Source: Ditylenchus dipsaci (Eukaryota; Nematoda; Chromadorea; Rhabditida; Anguinidae). Taken from it: a stretch of DNA of 64,000 bases. The position numbers and the translations under genes are program-made. The stretch is taken from positions 248,001 to 312,000 of the forward strand of contig SADC01001283.1 of NCBI GenBank assembly GCA_004194705.1. Direction: 5' to 3'. The notes under the pieces are model-generated. The model saw only the letters and a list, made by a program, of their open reading frames with translations, searched no databases and was not told where the DNA came from. Shown piece after piece: positions 1 through 11,890 of the stretch. Positions within the stretch are counted from its first letter, which is position 1; the number at the start of each line of letters is the position of its first letter.

Positions 1-2273
1 AAATTCTAATCAGCAGGCCAAAACTTAAACTACAAAACCAGGAGCGAAAATAACTAAAATAATTGATTGTGCCAAGGCGTGCAACACATCTATTAACAGC
101 AGGCACTAGTAGTTGGCTAGTGGTAACGAAGAAAACGGGTAGGGGGGGGACAAAAGTGGTGTTGGATAAAAGTATGACTAGTATTGATTTTAGGAGCGGA
201 GAGCGAAGGAAAAAGCACTTTTTGCTGTCTCCCTTTTGCTATATTTATTTTGGGCAGAGAGAAGGGTGTTTGCCATCATGCCTGTCACTAGGCAGGTTAT
301 ACACGGACGCACACCCACACCAACCAGTGAGTCACTGGCACTTCCCCCCACCCCCCTAACCACAGGCCAAATGGAGCCCTAGTAGCTGGTTGCAGGCCAC
401 GTCAACTGGGCTCTTATTCTACTACTTACAGGCCTGCTGGCGCTAAACCACCCACTTTTCCGCTGCCATCATTATTGGGCTTTGAAGTGGAATGAGGGGA
501 GAATAAAGCAGAATTTAGGGGGATTCGCTATTATTCTTTTGTGTAAAAGCTAGGCTATTTTTGAAAGCGAGGAAAATGTATGACAACATGCAATTTTGGG
601 TGAGTAAGTAGGCGGAAAATGGACGGAAGAGATTTTTTGAAGGAAAGGAGACTTGGAAATGAGTAGTGTTTGCAGTCGCAATTGAACCTGCATAAAATTT
701 TGCGCGTTTGTATTTTTGACTGCATATATGTAAAAAAACTGTTCGTGTTAAGTCGTGCAAAATTTCTGTTTTTTATTGAAAAAAGTAATTATTAAATTTT
801 TTTATTGTAAGGCGCCATGGTAGCCGAAAATACTTCAGGAATCTGAATTAAGCAATAGAACCTTTGAAAAGTCCGCAATTGCTGAGATTAGGTCTGAAAT
901 AGCAAAGACCAAAATATCAAAAGAATGGTTACCACCAAATTAGTTTGGAAAGATGGGTACTTTTATATAAAAGTTCAAAAATTCTTGAAAAAACTACCAC
1001 CAACTGACATTTGTCTCTGAATAAGGTTTGCAACCAGAATTGTACTGCAGCTTATCCACTAAACTACGAGGTCATAACCTTAACTAGCAACATAATGCAC
1101 TAAATCTGACCCTGACCCATCTAACCTTTGCACACCCACAAAAAAGTTATTTTGGACCATTTTTCTATTTTTACAACTAAAATCAACGAGTAAATGTTTG
1201 TCTGTGCTTGCACATACTTCATTTCCCAGCTATTTGCTTGCAGAAAAAAGCTTGTTGACGACGCAAAATTAATTCTTTTCTTCTTCTTACGCCCGTGCTG
1301 CAATTGCTTGCCTGCAAAAACTGCTCCATTTTATACAAACACATTAATAATGCTTTTGCAAAAAAGGAAAAAGCAACGGAAATATGATGAGTGTTTGCGC
1401 GTTTGTGTAGTAATAATAGATGGATGGGGTATGCAAGGACACAAAAAGGCAAAAACGAACATCGAATGATTCATTTTTGCACATTCCCATTTCTGTTTAT
1501 TTCACAAGCTTGGCTAACACACAAACCAGGGGTTGTTGACAGTAGGACTGGAGGGGAAGAATCCATCACGAGGTCCAGAAACAGATGCGAGGAAGGGCGA
1601 CACTGTCTTGGCAAGACCAGTGAGCTGGGCCGCAGTTTTTGGGCGGATTCTTGTGGATTTTGCTGCTGGAGCATCATCTAACTGCAGCTGGATTTTTGAA
1701 AAGGCTAGATAATAAAAATATAGTAGAAGTTATCGGTATTTATACACCTGAAATGGGGAAGCATAAAGTTGGAAATGAAAAAAGGCAGAAAATAAGATCA
1801 AAAGAATAAAACAATCTGGTATTTTGGTTGCAAAATACTTTTAAAAACGCCAATTAACTATTTGTTTGAAGCTGTTTTGCAATTTTTGTTATGGTTTTTG
1901 TAAGTTTTGAAAATAAGTTTGAAAGCAAAGTTTTTTGAGCTTAGTAATTAGTTAGTATTTGCTAAATCTTTCCATGCAAAAAGAAGAATGAAAGTAGAGA
2001 AAAACAAAAATAAAGAGGAAATTGTTTGGTATGCTATTTTTTAGACTTTTTGCAGGATTTCCATAATTTTTCTAAAAAAAGTTCTGGGAATCTCAAGATA
2101 CGAATAATTATTGACAATAATTGTTCGTATCCTCTTTTGATTACTCTGCCCAAAGGCGACCAAATGTACTCGAAATGACTTTATTTCTAATTTCCTTTTA
2201 ATCCAACATTTTATTTTATCGTTGTCCATATTAAATTTTTTGCCATCGCGGTACTGCTGAAAAAATTTTTGCC
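1..2273. other. No gene recognised
   Basis: AT-rich sequence with only short open frames that carry no recognisable domain and no convincing exon-intron pattern. I see no long inverted repeat here. Treated as intergenic. Confidence 0.5.
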
Positions 2274-2378
2274 TGCGGAATTGCTTGACGTCGCTTGACG
2301 GACTGCATCTTCTTGTTTTCCCAACTTCTTGATGTTTCTATAGTCTAGAGTTTTACACATAAGAATTCCTGTTTCTTC
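2274..2378. repeat. Diverged dispersed repeat, copy 1
   Basis: This stretch resembles, in reverse complement, 9408-9515. Shared blocks include the sequence around CCCAACTTCTTGATGTTTCT and the neighbouring TTGCTTGACGTCGCTTG region, with many mismatches. It abuts the foldback element at 2381. The repeat family is unknown. Confidence 0.45.
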
Positions 2379-2380
2379 TA

Positions 2381-2798
2381 CAGTCAACTCTCGCTATAAT
2401 GTACACATATTATAGCGAGAGTTGACTGTATTTTTACATTTTTTTCTTAAATTTTGTTTTCGCATCTCAGATGTTTTACACGGTTTGTAGCTGAGATTCT
2501 TCTCTTTCGATTGAGTGGTCAAACACCCTAATTGAAAATAATTTTTGAGGAGATCACACCAACTTTACACTGAAAAACCAGGTTGAGCCTTATACTTGTT
2601 TTTTCAGTGTAAAGTTGGTGTGATTTCCTCAAAAATTATTTTCAATTAGGGTGTTTGACCACTCAATTGAAAGAGAAGAATCTCAGCTACAAACCGTGTA
2701 AAACATCTGAGATGCGAAAACAAAATTTAAGAAAAAAATGTAAAAATACAGTCAACTCTCGCTATAATATACGTGTATATTATAGCGAGAGTTGACTG
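2381..2798. mobile_element. TA-flanked foldback MITE (Tc1/mariner/pogo-like ends)
   Basis: A near-perfect foldback of about 418 bp with a short loop near 2585, flanked by TA on both sides. Each end is itself a 48-bp palindrome: CAGTCAACTCTCGCTATAAT, an 8-bp spacer, then the reverse complement. TA also directly follows the inner edge of the left palindrome (2429-2430). The CAGTC(A/G)ACTCTCG start and TA duplication are typical of Tc1/mariner/pogo MITEs. It codes for nothing. Confidence 0.85.
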
Positions 2799-2800
2799 TA

Positions 2801-3946
2801 TTATCTTCCAGCTCATTCGATAGAGACCTTTGACCATGATTGCACGATACTTTTAGGAAAATCTTTGGATTCTCTAACGTTTTAATCGGTTTTTTTTCTT
2901 TTTCTTTAGCTTGGCACTTTTCGCAAGCTTTTGAGACGTTCTAAAATAGGTGCATTTTGTCACCTTTAACTAGTTGAATTGGTAGAGGCGGAAGTTTTTT
3001 GATTGTTCATGACAATGACCAAAACCTCTTGCCAGCAAACAATACTTTTTTTCAAAAAGCTGAGGAATTATTTCTATCACACTCATTTGTTATCTTACAA
3101 AAAATAGCGAAATTAGTCACATTTAATAAAAAAAAATCATAAACCACTTTCAAATGTATGGCAACCAAAACAGCAAAGTCACGCTCAAAAAGTTAAAAAA
3201 TAAACAATATTGCAAAACATGAATATTGCTAGCCTCAGCCATCCATCCAGCCAACTAACCAACCAGCCAAATATCTAACAAAAGCAAAAGTAGAAAAAGA
3301 AAAAAGAGGGCAAAGAAAGTGAGTGCTGCATCTAACAAGCCGCTCATATACTTCAGCCAGCCACCCTTAGCGCCACAGCCTATGGTTGGGTGTATGGCTT
3401 AATTCTACTTGGATGGGAATTCAAGCAAAATAGGTGATGAAAAAAGAAAAAGGGACACACCCCTCACCAGTACAGTCATCCAGTTGCTCAAGACTCTAAA
3501 AGGACATGTGGGGATTTGCCACACAGGGTTTCTTGCTGGATGCCAGACCATGGGATAATTGGTTTTCTTGATGTTAGTCACCCATTTAAAACAAGGCACA
3601 TGGACCACTAAACAATAATAGTGGTTGAGCAATATTAAAGCTGACTCAATTTATATAGTTATTTACTGGCTAAGGACTTTGTTGAGGTTGGCACAAGGCA
3701 TCACTAATTACTCACATGTGACTGTTTTTCTAGTAATTGCCTGAGGCAATGAGTAATATTCATGAGTTATTGTGAATAAGAGAGTGGTTAGTCGAAAATT
3801 GGTCGTAGTAATGGGTAATGCTATTTACTCACACATTTAAATGTGATTTTGAGTAATAACTTCTGAAGATTAAACCAGAAGTTTGGGTTGTAAAAAATCT
3901 ACAGAGAGCAGGCAGCAGTGATTTCATGTGAATATCAAAAATAAAA
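2801..3946. other. No gene recognised
   Basis: Low-complexity AT-rich sequence. Short open frames on both strands have no domain or splice support. Confidence 0.45.
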
Positions 3947-4115
3947 TTTTTGACGCTAGTGTCATACCCTCCCCAATGATTTTTAAAAGTATTAAAACTC
4001 AAACTCAAAAACGTTATGCAAAAGCCCTTGTTAGTGATGGCCAGGTCCTGAGCCTAGCCTAAACCTAAGTAAAAAATTATCGGCGAGAGTATATGACACT
4101 AGCGCCAAATTTTTA
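3947..4115. repeat. Foldback with GGCGCTAGTGTCATA-type ends
   Basis: The left end reads TTTTTGACGCTAGTGTCATA and the right end reads as its reverse complement (near TATGACACTAGCGCC), enclosing a body with GCCTAA-rich sequence. The same end motif with a pyrimidine tract recurs at 48.7-48.9, 49.38-49.61 and about 54.07 kb. A non-coding dispersed repeat. Confidence 0.55.
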
Positions 4116-6787
4116 AAAACCAAAGGAGGGACCAAGTCATTTTTGCATGTTTCTTTTACTCAAAATTTCTTTCTGTAAGGAAAATCATTCTGGATATTAC
4201 AACTGAAACGGCTACGCTTTACAAGATAGAATTAACTGATTTTGCAATTCCGTTTGACAGTTCGCAGGGCTTCCTTGTCAGCTCGGTCTAACTTTTTTGA
4301 TTTTTAATGTCAAAATATAACTGTCTAGTAGTGGAATAGGACCCTATTCATTTGCGCACAAACACCTTTCTTGCTGCATGATTGCTATTTTGCCAAATTC
4401 CACCTCATTTTCTAGTAAATCATACTAAGAATAACTTTTTATACCAAAAACCTCGCTAAAAAAGCTAAAAAGTGCACCTGGTGACTTTTTGCTACTAAAT
4501 AAATGTTTTCATAATCCCAGCCTAAGTAGCTAACTTCACTCAACCTTTTTAAATGGCTAAAAGTAGTGTAAGCAAAAGACTGGCACGGAAGTTGCCTTAG
4601 CCTATGAATGAATAAATGAATGAACAGTTGAGTCACTCCCCTAGTGGATAATACTAATAAAGTAAGGGGCTGGTCATGTGAGCATGTTAAAAAAGCAAAT
4701 TCCCCTTTATGCAAGTAGATTTTGGTGATTAGTCATTCACACACACAAAAAAATTATGTGAAAAGCGTTTTACAAGTACATTACTTGGCCTTTTTTAGCA
4801 AGTATAGTGGCTTTTGCCTAAATTTTATGAATAACACAAAGGAATTTCTGTGTGTGTGTCTTTATTACAGCGCTAGTTAAAAATTAATTATGGTTTATTC
4901 CATTTTATGTTTATTATTTTACATTTATGTAAAAAAAATCGATGACCCATAAGAGTTAAACTTAATGAAAGTTTACTAATGAAGTAACCATAAACGCAAA
5001 GCAGAATTTTCAAAAGGTTTGTTGCCAAGATTTGACATGAAATAGACCCTGTCAAGATTTCAAATGACTACCATCCTTTTTTAGGTGACTTTTTTTAGCA
5101 ATCAAGCTTTTTTTGAAATTTTGATTTTAATTCGGATTCCTTAAGAAATTTCAGCTATTAGGAGTCATAGAAAAAATTAAGAAGACAATTTTGTCTAAAC
5201 AATTAAAAATAAAATCCAGATCCATCAAAAAGCTATCAACACTAAAAAATTTGTTTTATTTTGAGCTATATTTCACCGATGTTTTCTAGCCTTGTACAAT
5301 ATTAAAATCTATCTTATAGTCTCAGCTATATTTTAATGTTTAATGTGGCTAGAGGCCATCATTAAATATAAATCACAAACAGCATTTAAAGCAAAAGAAG
5401 CAAAAAAATCAGTAAAAAATTTGACTAGCACTGTAAACACCTTTTAGCTTTGTGTAAAACATTATTAGTGGACAGAAGATAAGCCGGATAGCTGTTCAGA
5501 TTTAAAAAAATGACTCGATTTTCGTTGTGTAAAAACAGAAAAGTAATTATGTGGATGGCGACAGCGTTTTGAGTACTTAAAATGCCAATTTGAAGCAAAA
5601 AAATAAGCATGGAGTGAAGAAAGTGCAGTGTCAGCGGCAAATTTGCAGATTGTTTCCAATTTTTTGGGAGAGGTGCAAACACGAATAGAGCCAAAAAGAT
5701 TTTCAGTCACTTTTTTCAAAAACTTCTTTGCAATGCCCTTTTTTAGTGCTGATCACACAACGCAAAATTCCTCACACCAAACTATTATTTTTTTGTCAAA
5801 AACAAATTAGCGGACAAAGGATAAGCTATTTCTAAAAACAGCTTTACTAAATGAGTCAATGTCAGCTAACAAAGGAAATTAGGTATTTTTCAACTATGGC
5901 AAAAACAAAAACATTGGTTTGTCATGGATACAAAGTTTATAGGAGATTTAGTCAAATACTGGTTACTACTAACTAACCGCTTACTCACACACACTTTTAT
6001 GAGTGCATGGCGAGTAATTACAGTCTAGTTAATGTGACCAAAACATCATAGTACTTAGGGTGACACACACGCTCACTCACTCATATTTATGTGCATATAT
6101 ATATATATGCTGTGGGGTTTCCACTAATAGCTATAGTTATTATTCAGAGACCACACTACTCCAGTCAGACTATTTGAACTGTTAATGCCAATGAGCAAAT
6201 AGATAAGCCAGACAAGGATTTAATAGAAAATGGAAAAAAGCTGGTGAGCGAGCAGAAAAAGTGCATTTCGAGGTGAATAGAAGCATGCCAGCAGAAAATT
6301 ATGAGGACACACGGAAAGAATCAGAGCTCTGAAATGGTTCTGATCTTGAAAGCAAAAAGAGCAAAAAGGAGCTAAATATTTTTGTATAAAATTTTGGAAA
6401 ACGTCTGATTTCTTTATAAAAAAAGAAGAAAAGAGATTATAATGTCTGGTTTCGCACTGCTTAAGGCAAATGTCTAATTTTCAAACCAAATATGTGGAAG
6501 CCCTGCTTTAGACACAAAATGTCCGACAAGTAAGTTTTTGCGATGTATTGTCTGAATTTGCTTATAGTCTGCTTTCCTGGCTTATTGCGCCAAATTCGAA
6601 ATTTTCCAATTTTTTTTTGAAAATTATTATTTTTTATTTTTTTTTGGAAAATTTTCTGAAATTAGTCTCCAATTTCGATTCCATGTTCTATCCTGGAACA
6701 CTTTTTCAACAATCTTTGCTACCATATTTTGCTTAATAAAGATTATCCAAAAGTGAAAAATGTAACTATTTGTACAACGTCTCAAAT
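4116..6787. other. No gene recognised
   Basis: AT-rich intergenic sequence. A small imperfect palindrome sits near 5275-5360, a (TA)n run near 6096-6108 and a short TG run near 4850. I found no exon chain. Confidence 0.45.
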
Positions 6788-7113
6788 CATGACTGTGACC
6801 CTAACTGTGACCTGAAGATTTTTCGATGAATTTTTTTATGCGCGTATTCTTGTAGAGTCTGCCAAAACCTCTTGTGAATTTGGCTCCTCACCTCTGAAAG
6901 CTAACAAAAATTTTAGGATTGGCCTATGGTCCATGCGTCAGCTATGAAAAACCATGATATCAAGGTGATTTGGAACTTTGAGTGACTCTTGTACCACTTT
7001 TTGTGGACCTTCAAAGCTGGGAGCCAGATTTGTCAGGAACTTGGGCACGCTCTAAAGAATACGCAGAAAAAATTCATGAAAGTTCCCCCACGTCACAGTC
7101 AGGGTCCCTCCCT
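6788..7113. repeat. Diverged long foldback
   Basis: The left arm (ATGACTGTGACCCTAACTGT onward) pairs with the reverse complement of the right arm, which ends in CACGTCACAGTCAGGGTCCC. The arms are about 110-120 nt with many mismatches, and the loop is near 6950. Probably an old non-autonomous transposon. Confidence 0.6.
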
Positions 7114-8172
7114 TTTTATCCGATTCAATAGAAACCTTTATCCTTTGACTGCATGATGCTTTTTGAAAAAATTCCAAGCTAATTTTCTAACTTAATTTAA
7201 AAATTAAGTCAGTAAATAAGTCAGAATTCTTAAAAATCAGATCTGAGGACTAAGGCAAACTGACTGTGTGTTTGTTTTAAAATGGACTTGGTGGCTGTAA
7301 ACACTAGTCAAAGATGTTTTCTGGGAAATAAAAAATGTTAAAAATACGTAAGATGTAACTGCATACAAAAATTTCAGGGAGTTTTATCAAAAAAGTTTTA
7401 TCAAAAAAAATCCGATAAAAATCACTAGTTCCCAAAATACAAAAAAGTGAATTAACAAATTACGTAGACAAAAAATGACAAAAAAGATGACCAATTCTAA
7501 CAATTTTGGCGATGAAAGTAAAAACAAGACATGTGGTAGTATAGCTCTAACCTTTTTGACACACTATTGGTGACGAATCATGCGATGAGAAAAGGAGTGT
7601 TCTTTTATTCCTTGTCGCCCATCCCCCACCTTGAGCAGCAGAATGGGAAACATGTGTGTTCTGGTGTGACTCATAAAAATCTTCTCTTGTTTCATTTAGC
7701 CGATGGCAGTGCCTCGCTCTTTTTCACTGTTTGTTTTTGTTAAATGAAAGGAGGAAGAAGAAAATTGTGATCTATGAGTCCTCTGCAAATCCGAAAAACA
7801 ACAAAACATATGGGTCAGATGAGTAGTAGCAGATTTGTTGTGAAAGCACTTAATAGCTACTTTTTAATGGGTTTAAGGTGGTTTCGCAACTGTGAGGAAT
7901 GACTGCGCAGTGGGTTGTTTCGAAAGAAATCATTGACCACCACAAATTTATTTGTAATAAGAGAGAAGAAGGTTGGCTGGTCACACTAGTTTTCAGGTCT
8001 AGTCAAAAGGGAAAAAGTAAATATCCATGTAGTTGATTTATTTCGGTGGACAAAACAGAGCTAAAACACCGAAACCAAAAAGTCTCACGATTAAGAATAC
8101 TACGAAACTTGTAGTACAAATCCAACTTTAGGCGTGATATTTTTTAACTAATTATTTTCTGAATAATATACC
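7114..8172. other. No gene recognised
   Basis: Intergenic sequence downstream of the minus-strand gene at 8173-8737. It could hold that gene's 3' exons or UTR, but I could not support any. Confidence 0.4.
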
Positions 8173-8737
8173 CACCTTTGAGAAGCATGATTTTTCTGAA
8201 CTTAAGCTTTGAAGAATTCTTGAGCTTGTCAAACAGGAAGCGAATGAACCGTTCTGAAGAGGAAGAAGTGAGAGAGCGACGGCACCAACAAGACACAGGT
8301 TCAGTACCAGAAGATGATTGATCGGCAGTGGCAGCAACGAAACTATCTTCATTCTCATTTGTAGAAGAATTAGTGGAAGTGTTTTCGTCGGACATGTTCA
8401 GTTTGGCAATACCACAAGAACACTTTTCAACTCTTTCTTTGGCATCATTGTCAGTGTTGCGATGGTTGATCAAGCGAGCAGAGTCATCCCAGCGTATAAT
8501 CTTAAAATAATTACAGTTAAAATTTTTTTGGTTAACCAAGCTTACATGAGGTCGACATTGTCGAATAGACAGAATCGCCCAGGCCATGGGACAAGTGATT
8601 AAGGATGAAGTCTGTACAAGCCTAAATTTTTTCATGTTAACTTTGATATTTAGAGCAAAGTTGATAAAGTAAACCTTGTTGTCAATTAGTCTACGACGCA
8701 TAATTTTTGAATAGAAAGCATTTATGGCACTTTTCAC
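8173..8737 (-). CDS. Unrecognised gene, two exons
   Basis: Two exons read on the minus strand. Exon 8737-8546 follows a TTTGTAG acceptor and ends at a GTAAGCTTGG donor. Exon 8500 to about 8176 follows a TTTTAAG acceptor and ends at GTGGGTAT. The 45-nt intron is phase 0, a multiple of three and stop-free, so retention would also stay in frame. The encoded segment begins VKSAINAFYSKIMRRR, and its second half is Ser/Thr/Asn-rich (DENTSTNSSTNENEDS) with Cys residues in VEKCSCGIAK and SCWCRR. I recognise no family. A further upstream exon may be 9861-10051. Confidence 0.4.
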
Positions 8738-9407
8738 CTACAAATGGGGGGATATTTATTTGACGAAAATTTAAAATAGGAAAAATTAGAACCAGGCATT
8801 TGACTTAAATTAAATTTTGACAAATTTTTATTGAAAAATGTCTAAAAATTTCATGACTGGCAACTAGTTTTTTATCTTGAAACCGGCATATAAAACTGTT
8901 GCTATACCAGTTTTTGTAATGAAAATTTTCGAAAAAAAGGACATTTGGGTAAAAAAGAACATTTTGACCATTTTTGAAGAAAAAGGGTCATTTTATCCAC
9001 TGCTTATCGTTATTTTGGAGCGAAAAAAAAGATGACTGAAAGCTTCGAAAATAAAAAAGATTTTGGGTCCCGAAAAAAGGACAAATCTTTTTTAAAAAGG
9101 ACGATTACGAACCCTGTGCTATACTTATCAAAATCAATCAAGTGATGGGTTTCGTGATGTTCGAATGCACATCAGAAATGAAAAAAAGCTTATTGGTAGA
9201 GTTATTGGTAGTTTATAACATGTACTACTATATAATTTCTATTATTCCCACAATTAAAAAGTGATAAACTATTTTAGAATGCATCGAAAACTTACGAAAA
9301 TGCCTATTATAGAAAGCCGATCGTAAAATTTAAAAAGCGTGAGATCTTTCGAATAACGCATTTAATGGTCGAAGGTATTTATTGAATCGTCTAGGACGCC
9401 AAAAGGA

Positions 9408-9515
9408 TAGCAGAAGAAACGGGAAATCCTATGTGTAAGGCTGTAGACTATAGAAACATCAAGAAGTTGGGAAAGCAAGTCCGGCAAGTGACATCAAACT
9501 GAAAGCAATTCCATC
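9408..9515. repeat. Diverged dispersed repeat, copy 2 (inverted)
   Basis: Reverse-complement relative of 2274-2378. The match covers AGAAACATCAAGAAGTTGGG and flanking blocks. Function unknown. Confidence 0.45.
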
Positions 9516-9860
9516 GGCATGCAATTACGGCAGCAGAGCAGCATCAAATAAATTGGTACTTATACATCATCCGGGCCACATTTTGAAGAAATTTTAAATT
9601 GTCTTAAAAAATGTGGTGATAAGAACCAAGAAATTTAATGTGAACAAAAATAACTTCAAATTTGGATAAACATTAATTAAAGATAAAGGTTTTTGGTACA
9701 TTTTGTCAGCTTTAGCCAATATAAACTATACGGTACTCATTTTTTGTTATCTTAAAACGCCCAAAATGCTTACATGAGAGTTGTTGTAGTCGATAAAGGA
9801 GCTAAAATTTTACTTTAACTTAATTAATTAAATTCACTTTCTAAACTTTCAAAAACTTAC

Positions 9861-10051
9861 CGACAGTCCACTATCAGGCATTTGCCTTGTTGGTCTGTCT
9901 TTTCACTTTCTTTGGGTCCTGCAAATAGTGGCGCGGAAACTGGTTTCGAGGGTTGACGATTAGCCAATTCATCCTTTTGTTTCTTTAAGTAGTCCGCTAG
10001 AAGTTCGGGTCCGATTTCGTGTGCTTCATTAGTGGATTGCATCCCGGATTT
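9861..10051 (-). CDS. Putative exon of unrecognised gene
   Basis: A minus-strand exon bounded by a TTACCAG acceptor and a perfect GTAAGT donor, encoding KSGMQSTNEAHEIGPELL and continuing to CLIVDCR. Basic and hydrophilic with no recognised domain. It may belong to the same gene as 8173-8737, but its end phase (two leftover bases) does not join directly to exon 8737, so at least one more exon would be needed. Confidence 0.4.
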
Positions 10052-10385
10052 CTGGTAACACATAAGGTCAATAACAGAATGTGAATAATGATGATATGGC
10101 TAAGAGAAATGAGCTAATCTGAAAGGAAAGTAATTATTATGCCTGCTCATCATCCTTATAAGCAATATGGGAAAGTAGCACTTTTCTGAGAAACTCATAT
10201 AATTAAAGCATAATGGGTTTTTTTGAATTTATTGTAGCAATTTTAAAAAACTAATTTTGTCGATAGTAAGCTGATATCCATATTATCAAAGGACCATGCC
10301 CATCGCCGGTAATGAGAATTTCACAATTCGAACGCGCTCGGGATACCATTCTTGGCTCTATCCAACAACGAGCAAGGGGGTTCAG

Positions 10386-10568
10386 CCTTGGTCCCCCTGT
10401 TAAACTTTTTTCGTTTTTTTAGGCTTAGGCAAGGTTAGGCCAGCATATGTTAGGACAGCCTCAAAGATAAGTCTAAAATATGTTTGAGTCCGTCCTAACA
10501 TACACTGGCCTACCTTTGCCTAATCCAAAGCCTAAAAATCACAAAAAACAACAGGGGACCAAGGCAAA
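10386..10568. repeat. Foldback with CCTTGGTCCCCCTGT ends
   Basis: Starts CCTTGGTCCCCCTGT and ends ACAGGGGACCAAGG. The arms contain TTTTTAGGCTTAGGC and TATGTTAGGAC with their inverted partners. A second member of the family lies at 14080-14265, and the terminal motif recurs in otherwise different foldbacks. Confidence 0.75.
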
Positions 10569-10636
10569 AAAGATTTTTATTGCAAAAATATCCAGCATTA
10601 TTTTTCAATGAACTAATGATCAAATCACCAAAAAGG

Positions 10637-10715
10637 CGAAGCCGTCGTTGGGAATCGAGCCCATTAGCAATTTGACCTGAGGCTGATACTATGCCGCTGC
10701 ATTACAGAGCGACTT
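10637..10715 (-). repeat. tRNA-like fragment (possible SINE head)
   Basis: Read on the minus strand there is a B-box-like GGGCTCGATTCCC preceded by an A-box-like segment (TGTAATGCAGCGGCATAG). Arm pairing is not good enough to call a functional tRNA. A tRNA pseudogene or SINE head is the likely reading. Confidence 0.35.
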
Positions 10716-11039
10716 GTATTTCACCACCTATTTTAGCCTGAATAACTTCATCTTACAAACAATTACGAGTTCAAAAAATTATTCTTGAATATTTTCAGAG
10801 CAAAAATAGTGTCGCGCGTGCATTCAAATGTGTGGAATTTTCATTGCCGCCGACGGGCGGGCTTGGTCTTATCGGTAAAAAAAGACAGTTCGTGTAGTAA
10901 AATTTCAAATTCTCAAAAAAAACATTTGACTTCAGTTTCAATTCAATAAAACTTGTTTCAAATGCCAACAAGCCCCGCAACTTTGCAACTTTAATTCACT
11001 CTTCATCATTCAATCAAAACCACTACTGGCTTATAACCA

Positions 11040-11400
11040 CCCCCCCCCCCCCCCCCCCCTACTGGCTTATTGACGTAGCTCATCCAACTTTTTATTTTGC
11101 ACAAGTTTTATTTACATCGAACACTTAGTTGTGAAAAAAAATAGCTCTATAACGAAATTTAAAATACTCTACCCTAGTATAGAATATCCCCCCCCATGAA
11201 TTTTTCCTTCTAAAACTCAAGTAAAGACTACCCAAATATATGTCCCAGACCCCAGAAAAGTGCGTAATACATTTATTAGTCACAACTTCCATACGCTGGC
11301 CTACCCCCAAGCCTAAGGGCTAAGCCTAAATTTGTTGTTTGAAAGGGCGGTTGGGTACTTCTTTAGTTGGGGCGCCCACCCAAAAATTTTGGATTTTTCT
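11040..11400. repeat. Poly-C tract and GCCTAAGGGCTAAGCC-type dispersed repeat
   Basis: A run of about 20 C is followed by sequence shared with 48.68-48.92 and 49.38-49.61 kb: a CTAGTATAGAATA plus C-tract start, ATATATGTCCCAGAC, ATTAGTCACAACTTCC and AAGCCTAAGGGCTAAGCC in the same order. A non-coding dispersed repeat. Confidence 0.6.
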
Positions 11401-11404
11401 TTTT

Positions 11405-11890
11405 TGCCTTGGGGGACCAAGGTAAACCACCTGGAGAGGGTACGTGAATACTTTATTTAAGAATCAAATTCAGAACCATTACAGCTAAAACCAACATTTA
11501 ACTTTAGCCTGAGTAGGAGCCACTCCTCAAAAGAAGAAGATCTTGAACATAGTTTTCCTTGCAGGGACCTACCGCATAAAAAACTCTGGCATGCACATTG
11601 TTTTTATGCATCCAGAGTTTTTTCGAGTGTTTGGTCTCTAAGGTATGTGTGTGTGCGCATCTCAACTCCAAGCCCCCAGCCCCCAAGCCCCCAAGCCCCC
11701 AAGCCCCCTCCGGGGGCGTAGGGGGCTTGGGAGTTAGAGATGCGCGCACTCACTTACCTTGGAGATGAATCCGAGCAACGCTCTCGATCAAAAAATGCGT
11801 CTAGAGACTCTTTTTGCCCAGTCTCAGTAAGAAAAACGAGGTAAAAAATCCCTCTCCAGGTGGTTTACCTTGGTCCCCCAAGGCAAAAAG
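11405..11890. repeat. Foldback with CCTTGGGGGACCAAGG ends
   Basis: The left end TTTTGCCTTGGGGGACCAAG and right end CTTGGTCCCCCAAGGCAAAA are inverted copies, each followed inwards by the ACCACCTGGAGAGGG block or its complement. It encloses the smaller GC-rich palindrome at 11640-11762. Confidence 0.7.
11640..11762. repeat. GC-rich palindrome with splice-donor-like arms
   Basis: On the minus strand the arm reads CCAAGGTAAGTGAGTGCGC, then a run of CCCAAGC units and a CCCCC/GGGGG hairpin. The other arm is its imperfect inverted copy. A half-copy lies at 38925-39005. The origin is unknown, and the AAGGTAAGT match to a 5' splice site may be chance. Confidence 0.5.

Noticed and set aside
10419..10435. 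Telomere-like TTAGGC repeats
   Set aside because: Only two adjacent hexamers, inside a foldback and its inverted copy; no extended array. Weakly compatible with a nematode but not evidence of a telomere.
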